Part shown: positions 34,124 to 41,911 of the stretch, piece by piece
How positions within the stretch are numbered: the stretch's first letter is position 1
Layout: every line of letters starts with the position of its first letter
NCBI GenBank assembly: GCA_964412455.1
Contig: CAYPOT010000005.1
Coordinates: forward strand, 36,203 to 100,202
Direction of reading: 5' to 3'
DNA from: JAAXXJ01 sp964412455
GTDB taxonomy: Bacteria > Nitrospirota > UBA9217
Length of the DNA stretch: 64,000 nt
The notes under the pieces: model-generated
Databases searched by the model: none
Seen by the model: only the letters and a program-made list of their open reading frames with translations
What the model was told of the DNA's origin: nothing
Translations under genes and position numbers: made by a program

Positions 34124-36214
34124 TCACTTCTTGAAAAGCTTGCCAAACAATCCTGTCTTCTTCTCATCGGCGGTTGATCCCACGACAGAGCCGCCGGCCG
34201 CGGTGATGGACTCCCTGAGCTTCGGCGAGTCGGGGTAGCGCAACAGGGCGTTGTTCAGGATGCCGAGCCCTTTCGCTTTGTGTCCGCTCTTCACGTAGAA
34301 ATTCCCGAGATCGAGATAATGCTCCAGCTTCGAAGGATCGAGCTCGAGGGCCTTTCGCAGGGGCGTTTCCGCGTCCACCCGCCGTTTCGCGATATTGAGC
34401 AGGCAGATGCCGAGAGTGTAGTGGTACTGCGCCTTCGTAGGGTCCAGCCTGACGGCAGCGGAGAGCCCGTCCACCGCCGCGCCGAAATTGTTCACCCGGA
34501 ACTCCTTCATGCCGCTGTTGAATTTCGCCAGCGCCTCCTCCGCCTTTTCCTTAGAGACCTTTTGACGTGCCCCCGACGATTGCTTGGTGGTCTCGCCCGT
34601 TGCCACGGCGGAGAGCTTGCCTTCACCTGCTGCGATGATCGCCTCCTGGATCTTGTCCACCCATGAGACCTGATCGAGGGCAGCATTGAGCACGCCAATG
34701 GCCTTTGTCTTCATCCCCATCCTGATATAGAGGTTGCTGAGCTCGATGTGGTATTCGATCTTGGTCGGATCGAGATCGATCGCCTTCTGAAAATTCTCTT
34801 CCGCCTCATGCCGCCTTCGAGGTATGTTTATGAGGCAGAGGCCGTGATAATAGGAATAGGGCGCCTTGATGGGGTCCAGCCGGACAGCCCACGAGAACGC
34901 TTCCACAGCTCCCCAGTAGTTCCCCGTTTTGAACTCCCGCAAGCCGTTGTTGAACTGTTCCGCGGCCCGCGCGACCTTTTCCTTGTAGTCCTCCTGGTAG
35001 CCTTCGGGCCGTTTTTCCTCGAAACTATCCTGCGTTGAGCGGGGGGGCTGCTTCGCGGCGGCCTTTTGCGCGGTGGCCATGTCGTATTCCGCGCGCCTGA
35101 CCTGGTCGCTCAGGATGGTGTATGCCTTGTGAATTCGATCGAAGAGGGCCTCGAGCTTGCTCTTCATGTCCGCCATGGCAGGGTCGAAATGCCGGTCGGG
35201 ATGGTAGGACTTGGCAAGCCGGAAGTAAGCCTTCTTCAATTCCTGGGTGGTCGCCGTTATGGTGACGCCGAGGACCTGGTAGTTGTCCTGCTTCGGGAGG
35301 GCGTCGAACGCCTGCTGAATCGTCTCCCGCGTGGCAACGACCTCGGGCTCGGCGGGACGTGAAGGCTCTTCGGGCTTCGTTTCCGCTTTCTTCTCCCGGG
35401 CGGGGCGTACGGCCTCGCGTACGGACTCGCGCGCGAATTCCATTTCGGCGTCGGTCTTGATCTTCCCGATCTCCGCCATCTGGAGGGCGAGCAGCAGGTA
35501 CACGGCCTTCAGGGCATTGAAGTCGCCGACGCCGGAGAGACCGCAGATCTCCTCGATGCTCCGCTTGCCGTCGATGAAGGAGAATACCGTTCTCTGTTCG
35601 TCGGTCAGGGAGGCGTCCTGGAAGAGGCATGACGGATCGGTGGCAGGACGGACGATGGTCGTGGGGGCGGGGAGGGACTTCCGGATCGCCTGCCACTCAA
35701 GGCTGGTGACGCCCTCGAGGATCACGTTCCCCGTGCTCATCTGGAGAGGAATGATGTCGGCCATGGGCAGCGGGGCCTCCTCATAGCTGTAGCTGCCCAT
35801 CCGGAGGGAGAACAGGGTCAGGATGATCCGCTTTACCTGAAACTTTACGCCCTCCACGAGCGTCTGGGGCGTCAGGAACCCGAGTTCCACGAGGATGGCG
35901 CCCTGCTTCTTGCCGGTCTTGGCAACGAGCTCTTCCGATGCCGCGCATTGCTGCTCGGTGAGCTTGCCGGCGCGGACCAGGGACCTGCCGAGCCAGTCCT
36001 CCTGCAGGTTCGAGGCGGCGAAGGTGAGGTCACCGTTCTTGAAGTAGACCTTCTTGACAACCTTTTCCGCGGTCTGGTCCTGGATGTAGTCAAAGACGGC
36101 CGTGCCTGTCCCGGACCGGGCGCGGATGCTTTGGAACAACCAGGGAATGGTCATCTGCTTGATATCCCCCGAAAGGGGTACCGGCAGCCGGTCGGCGCAG
36201 GAATCATCAGCCAT
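34124..36214 (-). CDS. DUF4388-DnaJ-TPR fusion protein
   Basis: The 696-residue protein has an N-terminal DUF4388-like region (about 1-110, LSGDIKQMTIPWLFQSI). A middle region around 110-290 has winged-helix-like segments. A J domain follows (about 310-385, with KSYHPDRHF giving the HPD motif), then at least five tetratricopeptide repeats (about 420-680). DUF4388 domains occur in gliding and surface-signalling proteins of Myxococcota and relatives; the J domain implies an Hsp70 partner. ATG 36214 is preferred over 36277. It converges with the siroheme gene. Confidence 0.85.
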   Translation of the reverse strand: MADDSCADRLPVPLSGDIKQMTIPWLFQSIRARSGTGTAVFDYIQDQTAEKVVKKVYFKNGDLTFAASNLQEDWLGRSLVRAGKLTEQQCAASEELVAKTGKKQGAILVELGFLTPQTLVEGVKFQVKRIILTLFSLRMGSYSYEEAPLPMADIIPLQMSTGNVILEGVTSLEWQAIRKSLPAPTTIVRPATDPSCLFQDASLTDEQRTVFSFIDGKRSIEEICGLSGVGDFNALKAVYLLLALQMAEIGKIKTDAEMEFARESVREAVRPAREKKAETKPEEPSRPAEPEVVATRETIQQAFDALPKQDNYQVLGVTITATTQELKKAYFRLAKSYHPDRHFDPAMADMKSKLEALFDRIHKAYTILSDQVRRAEYDMATAQKAAAKQPPRSTQDSFEEKRPEGYQEDYKEKVARAAEQFNNGLREFKTGNYWGAVEAFSWAVRLDPIKAPYSYYHGLCLINIPRRRHEAEENFQKAIDLDPTKIEYHIELSNLYIRMGMKTKAIGVLNAALDQVSWVDKIQEAIIAAGEGKLSAVATGETTKQSSGARQKVSKEKAEEALAKFNSGMKEFRVNNFGAAVDGLSAAVRLDPTKAQYHYTLGICLLNIAKRRVDAETPLRKALELDPSKLEHYLDLGNFYVKSGHKAKGLGILNNALLRYPDSPKLRESITAAGGSVVGSTADEKKTGLFGKLFKK

Positions 36215-36327
36215 GGCAAGGATTATAACAGGTTTATAAAATTTTGTGGAGAGGAATAAACAGTTTTTTGTCCCCATGCGCGTTTCCCCCCTTTACCTTC
36301 GCCTCCGGTCTGTGCTAATATGCCCCC

Positions 36328-37829
36328 GTGAGCGATCAGCCCATCATCATCCCCCGATCAGACCATCCCATCTCCCGCAAGTGGATCAGCCAGAACGCAA
36401 TCCGGGTACTGTACCGCCTCAAGGAGTCGGGCCATCTGGCGTACCTTGTCGGCGGCGGGGTTCGTGACCTTCTCCTCGGCCGGGAGCCCAAAGACTTCGA
36501 TATTGCCACCGACGCCAAGCCGAACGAGATCAAGAAGATCTTCCGGAACTGCCGGCTCATCGGCAGGAGGTTCCGGCTCGCCCATATCCACTTCCATGAC
36601 GAGATCATCGAGGTGGCCACGTTCCGCTCGAACATCACCGAGGAGGAGTCCGCTGTCGAGACAGCGGTCAAGGCCGAGGCAGACGCGTTGGCTTCAATGC
36701 CGGCAGCTCCTCAAACGGAGACCGCAATGCCGGACGACGTTCTCCCTGAATCCGCGGTTTCCTCNNNNNNNNNNCCGCGTCCCCTGCGGCTCAAGGTTCT
36801 CTTCCTCCCGAACGTCCACGGCCGCCGCGCATGCTCAAGACCGAGGACGGCATGATCCTCCGGGACAACATCTTCGGCACTCCCGAGCAGGACGCGATCC
36901 GGCGCGACTTCACGGTGAATGCCCTGTTCTACGGCATTGCCGATTATGCCGTTATTGACTACGTGGGCGGGATGGAAGACCTCCGGAAGGGCCTCATTCG
37001 CATCATCGGCGACCCCGTGGTCCGGTTCACCGAGGACCCGGTGCGCATGGTCCGTGCCGTGCGGTTCGCCGCAGTGCTGGGCTTCACGATCGAGGAGACG
37101 ACCTACCAGGCACTGCTGGATCACAAGGATAAGATCGCATTGGCCTCGCCCGCCCGCATGTATGAAGAAGTGCAGAAGCTCTTTCTCCTGGGTGAGGGCG
37201 AAAAGACGTACCAGATGCTGCGCCACACCGGCATGTTCGGCGTCCTGTTCCCGCATATCAATGCGTGGATCGACACGGAGGAAGAAGGGTTCCCCCATAC
37301 CTGGGTGGGCAAGGCCCTGGACTGGGTGGACACCTGCATACAGGCGGGACGGAAGGTCCAGCCCCACATCCTCTTCTGCCTCATGTTCGGACAGTATGTG
37401 GAGAACAAGGCCGCGAGGCTGCGGTCGGGAGGCATGGCGCCGCTCGATGCGCTGGACACAGCGGTGGCGGAGTTCCTCGCCGAGATCGTTTCCCGGGTGC
37501 AGGTGCCGCGCAAGGTCGCCCTTGCCATGAGGGAGATCCTCTGGAACCAGGGGCGGTTCGAGAAGACGCAGGGGAAGGCCCCCCTCTATTTCCTGCGGCG
37601 GCCGGGTTTCGCGGACGCCTTCGAGTACCTGCGGTTCACGACCGAGCTTACCGGCGAGCGGCTCGAGCTTCGCGGGTGGTGGAAGGACTTCATCCGGTCC
37701 CATCCGGTCGTGCCGGGAGAGGCCGCGCCGGCGCGGGAGAAAAGGACCACAGCGCCGGCCAGACGGCCGGACGGAAGACGGAGGCGGCCGAGGAGACGTG
37801 GACCGAAGCCGGGAGCACCGAAAACGTAA
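36328..37829 (+). CDS. pcnB: Poly(A) polymerase/CCA-adding-type nucleotidyltransferase, interrupted by a gap
   Basis: The first part has LVGGGVRDLLLG, KDFDIATDA with the catalytic Asp pair, and NCRLIGRRFRLAH, as in PcnB. After a 10-N gap the frame shifts, then continues ILRDNIFGTPEQDAIRRDFTVNALFY, RNA-binding segments and an arginine-rich tail (RRRRPRRRG). The gap falls in a variable linker, so the gene is probably intact in the genome. PcnB adds 3' A tails to RNA. The frame change at 36765-36774 is an assembly effect, not evidence for a pseudogene. Confidence 0.85.
36765..36774. other. Assembly gap (10 N) within pcnB
   Basis: The unknown bases lie in the Ala/Pro-rich linker of pcnB. The reading frame differs on the two sides. 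Confidence 0.95.
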
Positions 37830-37853
37830 AACCGCCACAGGGGTTTTGAATGT

Positions 37854-37950
37854 TGTAGGGGCGGCCCTGTGTGGCCGCCCGGACCAGGGGTAACCACATG
37901 GGGTTACCCCTACGCTAAATATTGAACCTTGAACCTTGACCTTTGAATGT
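37854..37950. repeat. TAGGGG..CCCCTA hairpin repeat and ACCTTGA word arm
   Basis: TGTAGGGGCGGCC..GGCCGCC and AGGGGTAACC..GGTTACCCCTAC form nested hairpins to 37915. Three copies of GAACCTTGA-like words follow (37925-37948), ending just before the rsmE start. The same word family recurs inside rsmE. Confidence 0.65.
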
Positions 37951-37957
37951 GACCCTC

Positions 37958-38734
37958 ATGTCCAAGCCCCCCCGATTCTTCATAACCCCCGAACAGGTCC
38001 GGGAACCTTACATCACGGTCACCGGTGACGACCTGCGTCATATCCGTACGGTCCTCCGGAAGCAGCCTGGTGACTTGCTGACGCTTCTCGACGGGCAGGG
38101 GAGGGAGTACACCGTCAAAATCACGGCGATCGAGAAAACGGAGATCAACACCGAGATCGTGGAACAGCGGAAACGGGAACTGCCCGCGACAAGGGTCACT
38201 CTCGGGCAGGGACTTCCCAAGTCCGACAAAATGGACTTCATCGTCCAGAAGGCCACGGAACTGGGCGTCTTTTCCCTCGTGCCCCTCATTACCGAACGGA
38301 CCATCATGAAGGTGAAAGACGAAGAGAAACGCAGTGAACGATGGCGGAAGATCGCCCGCGAAGCGGCAATGCAGAGCGGCCGGCCGGACATCCCGAAGGT
38401 CGAAACGATCCAGCCATTTCGCGATTTTATTCTTTCTCTGGACCCTGGACCCTTGACCCTTGCCCCCGATTCTTCTGCCCCCGGTCCCCAGACCCTGTTT
38501 CTTCTTCCCTGGGAGGAGGGGACGATTCCGATCAAGCATGTCCTCCGTCAAACTCCAGGCGCTCAGAACATCGTCGTTCTCATCGGGCCCGAGGGCGGGT
38601 TCTCGCGGACAGAGGCGGACCTGGCGAAACAGCGGGACTTTCATCTCGTGAGCCTCGGTCCGAACATCCTGCGCACCGAAACCGCCGCCGTGGCGGTGTT
38701 GAGCATGATCCTGTATGAAACAAGCAGCAAATAA
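37958..38734 (+). CDS. rsmE: 16S rRNA m3U1498 methyltransferase RsmE
   Basis: The 258-residue protein has the N-terminal PUA-like domain (RFFITPEQ) and the SPOUT knot residues KSDKMDFIVQKATELGV, LIGPEGGFS and SLGPNILRTETAA, which bind SAM. It methylates U1498 of 16S rRNA. Residues about 161-180 (LDPGPLTLAP and following) come from an inserted word repeat (38439-38497) between the two catalytic halves and keep the frame. Upstream TTG 37943 is less likely than ATG 37958; no clear ribosome site is present. Confidence 0.92.
   Translation: MSKPPRFFITPEQVREPYITVTGDDLRHIRTVLRKQPGDLLTLLDGQGREYTVKITAIEKTEINTEIVEQRKRELPATRVTLGQGLPKSDKMDFIVQKATELGVFSLVPLITERTIMKVKDEEKRSERWRKIAREAAMQSGRPDIPKVETIQPFRDFILSLDPGPLTLAPDSSAPGPQTLFLLPWEEGTIPIKHVLRQTPGAQNIVVLIGPEGGFSRTEADLAKQRDFHLVSLGPNILRTETAAVAVLSMILYETSSK
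38439..38497. repeat. In-frame word repeat inside rsmE
   Basis: The left part has tandem GGACCCTTGACCCTTG-like words. The right part has CCCCGGTCCCCAGACCC, partly complementary to the left. The insert is a multiple of three without stops and encodes a Pro-rich loop. Confidence 0.55.
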
Positions 38735-38747
38735 GTCCAAATATCAA

Positions 38748-38777
38748 TTGACACCCCAACATCTTGAATGTTAATAT
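38748..38777 (+). promoter_or_regulatory. Sigma-70-type promoter for rpiB
   Basis: TTGACA (38748-38753), 18-base spacer, TAATAT (38772-38777), 40 bases before ATG 38818. Confidence 0.75.
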
Positions 38778-38817
38778 CATCTCCTTCTACATGCAGGGGA
38801 AAGGGCCTTAGACCACA

Positions 38818-39264
38818 ATGAAGCTGGCCATCGGCGCGGACCACGGCGGGTATCTATTGAAGAAAGAGATCGTCGATTTCCTCAGCAAGATCGGGAACAT
38901 CGAGGTCGCTGACTACGGCACCTCCGGCCCGGAATCCGTGGATTACCCGGACTACGGCAGGAAAGTGTCTGAAGCCGTATCGAACGGAACAGCGGACCGG
39001 GGCATTCTCATTTGCGGCACGGGGATCGGCATGTCCATTGTGGCCAACCGCTTTCCCAGGATACGTGCGGCGCTCTGCCATGACAACTTCACGGCGCGGA
39101 TGAGCCGCCTGCACAATGACGCCAATGTCCTGGTGATGGGCGAGCGGGTCATCGGCAGGGGCGTCGCCCTGGATATCGTGAAGACCTGGCTCGAGACCGA
39201 GTTCGAAGGAAGCCGGCACCAGCGGCGGCTCGACAAGATCGAAGAGATCACACCTGGAAAGTAA
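38818..39264 (+). CDS. rpiB: Ribose-5-phosphate isomerase B
   Basis: This 148-residue enzyme has the LacAB/RpiB signature: GADHGGYLLK at the start, catalytic Cys in ICGTGIGMS, and RAALCHDNFTARMSRLHNDANVL. It interconverts ribose 5-phosphate and ribulose 5-phosphate in the pentose phosphate pathway. It has its own promoter. The order rpiB-glyA-dCMP deaminase-nrdR is common in deltaproteobacteria and Nitrospirota. The glyA gene follows after 128 bases that contain an ATTCAACGC/GCGTTGAAT inverted repeat. Confidence 0.95.
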   Translation: MKLAIGADHGGYLLKKEIVDFLSKIGNIEVADYGTSGPESVDYPDYGRKVSEAVSNGTADRGILICGTGIGMSIVANRFPRIRAALCHDNFTARMSRLHNDANVLVMGERVIGRGVALDIVKTWLETEFEGSRHQRRLDKIEEITPGK

Positions 39265-39392
39265 GAATTCAACGCAGACAAAATATGATATGAGTTTGAT
39301 GAACGCTGTTATGACTTTATAGCGCATAACTCAGCGTTGAATGCCTTGTCTTCCTGGGTATTTAGAATTCATCGATAGGTAAGGAATAGAAT

Positions 39393-40652
39393 ATGTCGGA
39401 ACTGAAAGATTTTGACCTCGAGGTCTACAACGCCATCCAGAACGAGGAGAAGCGCGAGCTTGAGAAGATCCTGCTGATCGCCTCGGAGAACTGCGTGAGC
39501 AAGGCGGTTTTGGAGGCGCAGGGCTCGGTGTTCACGAACAAATACGCCGAAGGGTATCCCAACCGGCGGTACTACGGCGGCTGCGAATACGCCGATGTGG
39601 TCGAGAACCTGGCTGTCGAGCGCGCGAAGAAGCTGTTCGGCGCGGAGCACGTGAACGTGCAGCCCCACTCCGGTTCCTCGGCGAACATGGCGGTCTATTT
39701 CAGCGTGCTCCAGCCCGGGGACACCATTCTCGGCATGGCGCTGCCCCACGGCGGTCATTTGACGCACGGCGCCTCAGTGAGCTTTTCGGGCCAGCTCTAC
39801 AAGTCCTTTTCCTATCATGTGGACAAGAAGACAGAGCTGCTCGACTACGACGAGGTAGAGCGGCTCGCGGTGGAGCATAAGCCCAGGATGATCGTTGCCG
39901 GGTACAGCGCGTACTCACGCATTCTCGACTTTGCGCGGTTCCGGAAGATCGCCGACAAGGTCGGCGCGTACCTCATGGCAGATATCGCCCACATCGCCGG
40001 ACTTGTCGCCGTGGGCGAGCATCCGAGCCCGGTGCCGCACGCCGACTTCGTCACGACGACGACCCATAAGACGCTACGGGGGCCGCGCGGCGGCATGATC
40101 ATGTGCCGTGAGAAGTTCGCCAAGGCCGTGGACAAGGTCATTTTCCCCGGCATCCAGGGCGGCCCGCTCGTGCACGTTATCGCGGCAAAGGCGGTCTCCT
40201 TCAAGGAAGCGCTCCTGCCGGAGTTCAAGGATTACCAGCGCCAGGTCATCAAGAACGCGAAGGCGCTTGCGACGCGCCTCACCGAGGACGGCTTTCGCAT
40301 CGTCTCGGGCGGCACGGACAACCACCTCATGCTGGTCGACCTGACGCCCAAGAACATCACGGGCAGGGACGCGGAGACGGCACTCGACGCCGCGGGTATT
40401 ACGGTGAACAAGAACAGCATTCCCTGGGACCAAAAGCCGCCGGTCACCACGAGCGGCATCCGGCTCGGGACGCCGCTGGTCACCACGCGCGGCATGCGCG
40501 AGCCCGAAATGAAGGTCATTGGCGACCTCATTTGCGAGACGCTGGCCAACATCAGCGACGCGGCAAAGCTCGCGGCCATCAAGGAGCGCACGAAGGCATT
40601 CTGCGCCAAGTATCCCATGTTCGCCATGGAAAGAACCCCGACAGCATTGTAA
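39393..40652 (+). CDS. glyA: Serine hydroxymethyltransferase
   Basis: The 419-residue enzyme has the SHMT N terminus (EEKRELEKILLIASENCVS), the PLP-binding Lys226 in TTTTHKTLRGPRGG, and the YGGCEYADVVE segment. It converts serine and tetrahydrofolate to glycine and methylene-THF, supplying one-carbon units for thymidylate. Its neighbours dCMP deaminase and nrdR also serve deoxynucleotide supply. Full length and intact; AAGGA lies upstream of ATG 39393. Confidence 0.97.
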   Translation: MSELKDFDLEVYNAIQNEEKRELEKILLIASENCVSKAVLEAQGSVFTNKYAEGYPNRRYYGGCEYADVVENLAVERAKKLFGAEHVNVQPHSGSSANMAVYFSVLQPGDTILGMALPHGGHLTHGASVSFSGQLYKSFSYHVDKKTELLDYDEVERLAVEHKPRMIVAGYSAYSRILDFARFRKIADKVGAYLMADIAHIAGLVAVGEHPSPVPHADFVTTTTHKTLRGPRGGMIMCREKFAKAVDKVIFPGIQGGPLVHVIAAKAVSFKEALLPEFKDYQRQVIKNAKALATRLTEDGFRIVSGGTDNHLMLVDLTPKNITGRDAETALDAAGITVNKNSIPWDQKPPVTTSGIRLGTPLVTTRGMREPEMKVIGDLICETLANISDAAKLAAIKERTKAFCAKYPMFAMERTPTAL

Positions 40653-40746
40653 AGTGCAAATTGTAAATATCAAATTTTAAAAGTGCGGAGTTTTTATGTC
40701 TGTTCTCATATTTGCATTTTGCAATTTACAATTTGAGATTTGCAAT
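40651..40746. repeat. Inverted AT-rich word repeat (GCAAATT family)
   Basis: The left arm (40651-40680) has GTGCAAATTGTAAATATCAAATTTT. The right arm (40708-40746) has TTTGCATTTTGCAATTTACAATTTG. It begins at the glyA stop and ends 7 bases before the deaminase ATG, so it supplies that gene's leader. Confidence 0.75.
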
Positions 40747-40753
40747 AGGCCTC

Positions 40754-41203
40754 ATGAATAGACCTGCCTGGGACGAATACTTCATGGAGATCGCGCACCT
40801 GGTGAAGAAGCGCGCCACATGCCTGCGACGGCAGGTGGGCGCGGTGCTCGTGAAGGACAAGAACATCCTGGCCACGGGATACAACGGCACGCCGTCGGGC
40901 ATCGAGCACTGCCTCACGCGCGGGTGCCTTCGTGAGCAAATGGGCGTCCCTTCGGGCGAACGCCATGAGATCTGCCGGGGCCTCCATGCCGAGCAGAACG
41001 CCATCATCCAGGCCGCGAAGCACGGCACGAACATCGACGGCGCGACCCTCTACTGTACGAACCAGCCCTGCGGCATCTGCGCCAAGATGATCATCAACGC
41101 GGGCATCAAAAAGCTTATCTTCGATGACGGGTACCCCGACCGGCTTGCGGCGGAGATGATCAAGGAATCGGGACTCGAGGTCGTGCAGTATAAGAAGGGC
41201 TGA
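40754..41203 (+). CDS. comEB: dCMP deaminase
   Basis: The 149-residue protein has the cytidine/deoxycytidylate deaminase zinc site: HAEQNAI with ligand His and catalytic Glu, and PCGICAKMI with two Cys ligands. The N-terminal RPAWDEYFMEIAHLVKKRATC is typical of dCMP deaminases (ComEB-like). It makes dUMP for thymidylate synthesis. ATG 40754 is chosen by homology; the upstream frame to 40712 is only repeat sequence. The ribosome site is weak (AGG). Confidence 0.93.
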   Translation: MNRPAWDEYFMEIAHLVKKRATCLRRQVGAVLVKDKNILATGYNGTPSGIEHCLTRGCLREQMGVPSGERHEICRGLHAEQNAIIQAAKHGTNIDGATLYCTNQPCGICAKMIINAGIKKLIFDDGYPDRLAAEMIKESGLEVVQYKKG

Positions 41204-41205
41204 AA

Positions 41206-41322
41206 AGAATTGCAGATTGCAAATTGGAAATTGCAAATAGCAAATTGAAGTGATTGGGCGGGGTCGGCTTACGGTCGTTCATTTTGCAATTTACAATCTT
41301 CAATTTGATATTTGCAATGAGG
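41206..41322. repeat. Inverted AT-rich word repeat, second copy of the GCAAATT family
   Basis: The left arm (41206-41251) has ATTGCAGATTGCAAATTGG and GCAAATAGCAAATTG. The right arm (41280-41322) has TTTTGCAATTTACAATC and TTTGATATTTGCAATG. The spacer is GC-rich. It ends just before nrdR. Confidence 0.75.
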
Positions 41323-41332
41323 TCAGGTTCCT

Positions 41333-41830
41333 ATGCGCTGCCCCTACTGTTCCAGTGTCGACAACAAGGTGGTGGATTCCCGGATGGGGAAGGAAGGCGA
41401 GACCATCCGCCGCCGGAGGGAGTGCCTCAAGTGCGAGGGACGCTTCACCACCTACGAGCGCGTCGAGGAGATCCTGCCGTCGGTCATCAAGAAGGACGGA
41501 CGTCGCGAGCCCTTTGATCGCCTGAAGATCCTGCACGGGCTCACCAAGGCGTGCGAGAAGCGCCCCATCAGCGTTGATGTTCTCGAAAAGTCCGTGGACG
41601 ACATCGAGAAGTTCCTGCAGGAAAAAGGCTACAAGGAGATCCCGAGCAAGGCCATCGGCGAAGAAGTGATGAACCGCCTTCACAGCCTCGACGAGGTCGC
41701 CTATGTCCGGTTCGCGTCGGTCTACCGCTCCTTCAAGGACATCAACGAGTTCATGAGCGAGCTCAAGGACATCCTGAGCGAGAAGGAAATGAAGAGCCTT
41801 CAGAAGCCGGAAGTCAAAGGTCAGAAGTAA
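41333..41830 (+). CDS. nrdR: Transcriptional repressor NrdR
   Basis: The 165-residue protein has the N-terminal zinc ribbon (MRCPYCSS..RRRECLKCEGRFTTYE) and an ATP-cone domain (KKDGRREPFDRLKILHGLTKAC). NrdR represses ribonucleotide reductase genes when bound to dATP/ATP. Its last residues (EVKGQK) come from GAAGTCAAAGGTCAGAAG, which looks like the edge of another word repeat. No NrdR box was found in the window. Confidence 0.96.
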   Translation: MRCPYCSSVDNKVVDSRMGKEGETIRRRRECLKCEGRFTTYERVEEILPSVIKKDGRREPFDRLKILHGLTKACEKRPISVDVLEKSVDDIEKFLQEKGYKEIPSKAIGEEVMNRLHSLDEVAYVRFASVYRSFKDINEFMSELKDILSEKEMKSLQKPEVKGQK

Positions 41831-41844
41831 GAAGGAACACTCCA

Positions 41845-41911
41845 GAGGACAGACTGCAGACGACAGACGACATATGACGGATTATGATTCAGTCTGCGGT
41901 CTGTCGGTCTG
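41845..41911. repeat. Inverted word repeat (CAGACGAC family)
   Basis: The left arm (41845-41872) has GGACAGACTGCAGACGACAG. The right arm (41890-41911) has CAGTCTGCGGTCTGTCGGTC. It abuts the priA ATG at 41912 and replaces a normal ribosome site. Confidence 0.7.

Noticed and set aside
36765..36774. True frameshift in pcnB
   Set aside because: The frame change coincides with an artificial 10-N gap of unknown true length.
38439..38497. Frame-disrupting insertion making rsmE a pseudogene
   Set aside because: The insertion keeps the frame and all catalytic knot motifs are intact.
40651..41322. Possible CRISPR-like arrays
   Set aside because: The repeats are imperfect, very short and inverted rather than direct with unique spacers; no cas genes are present.
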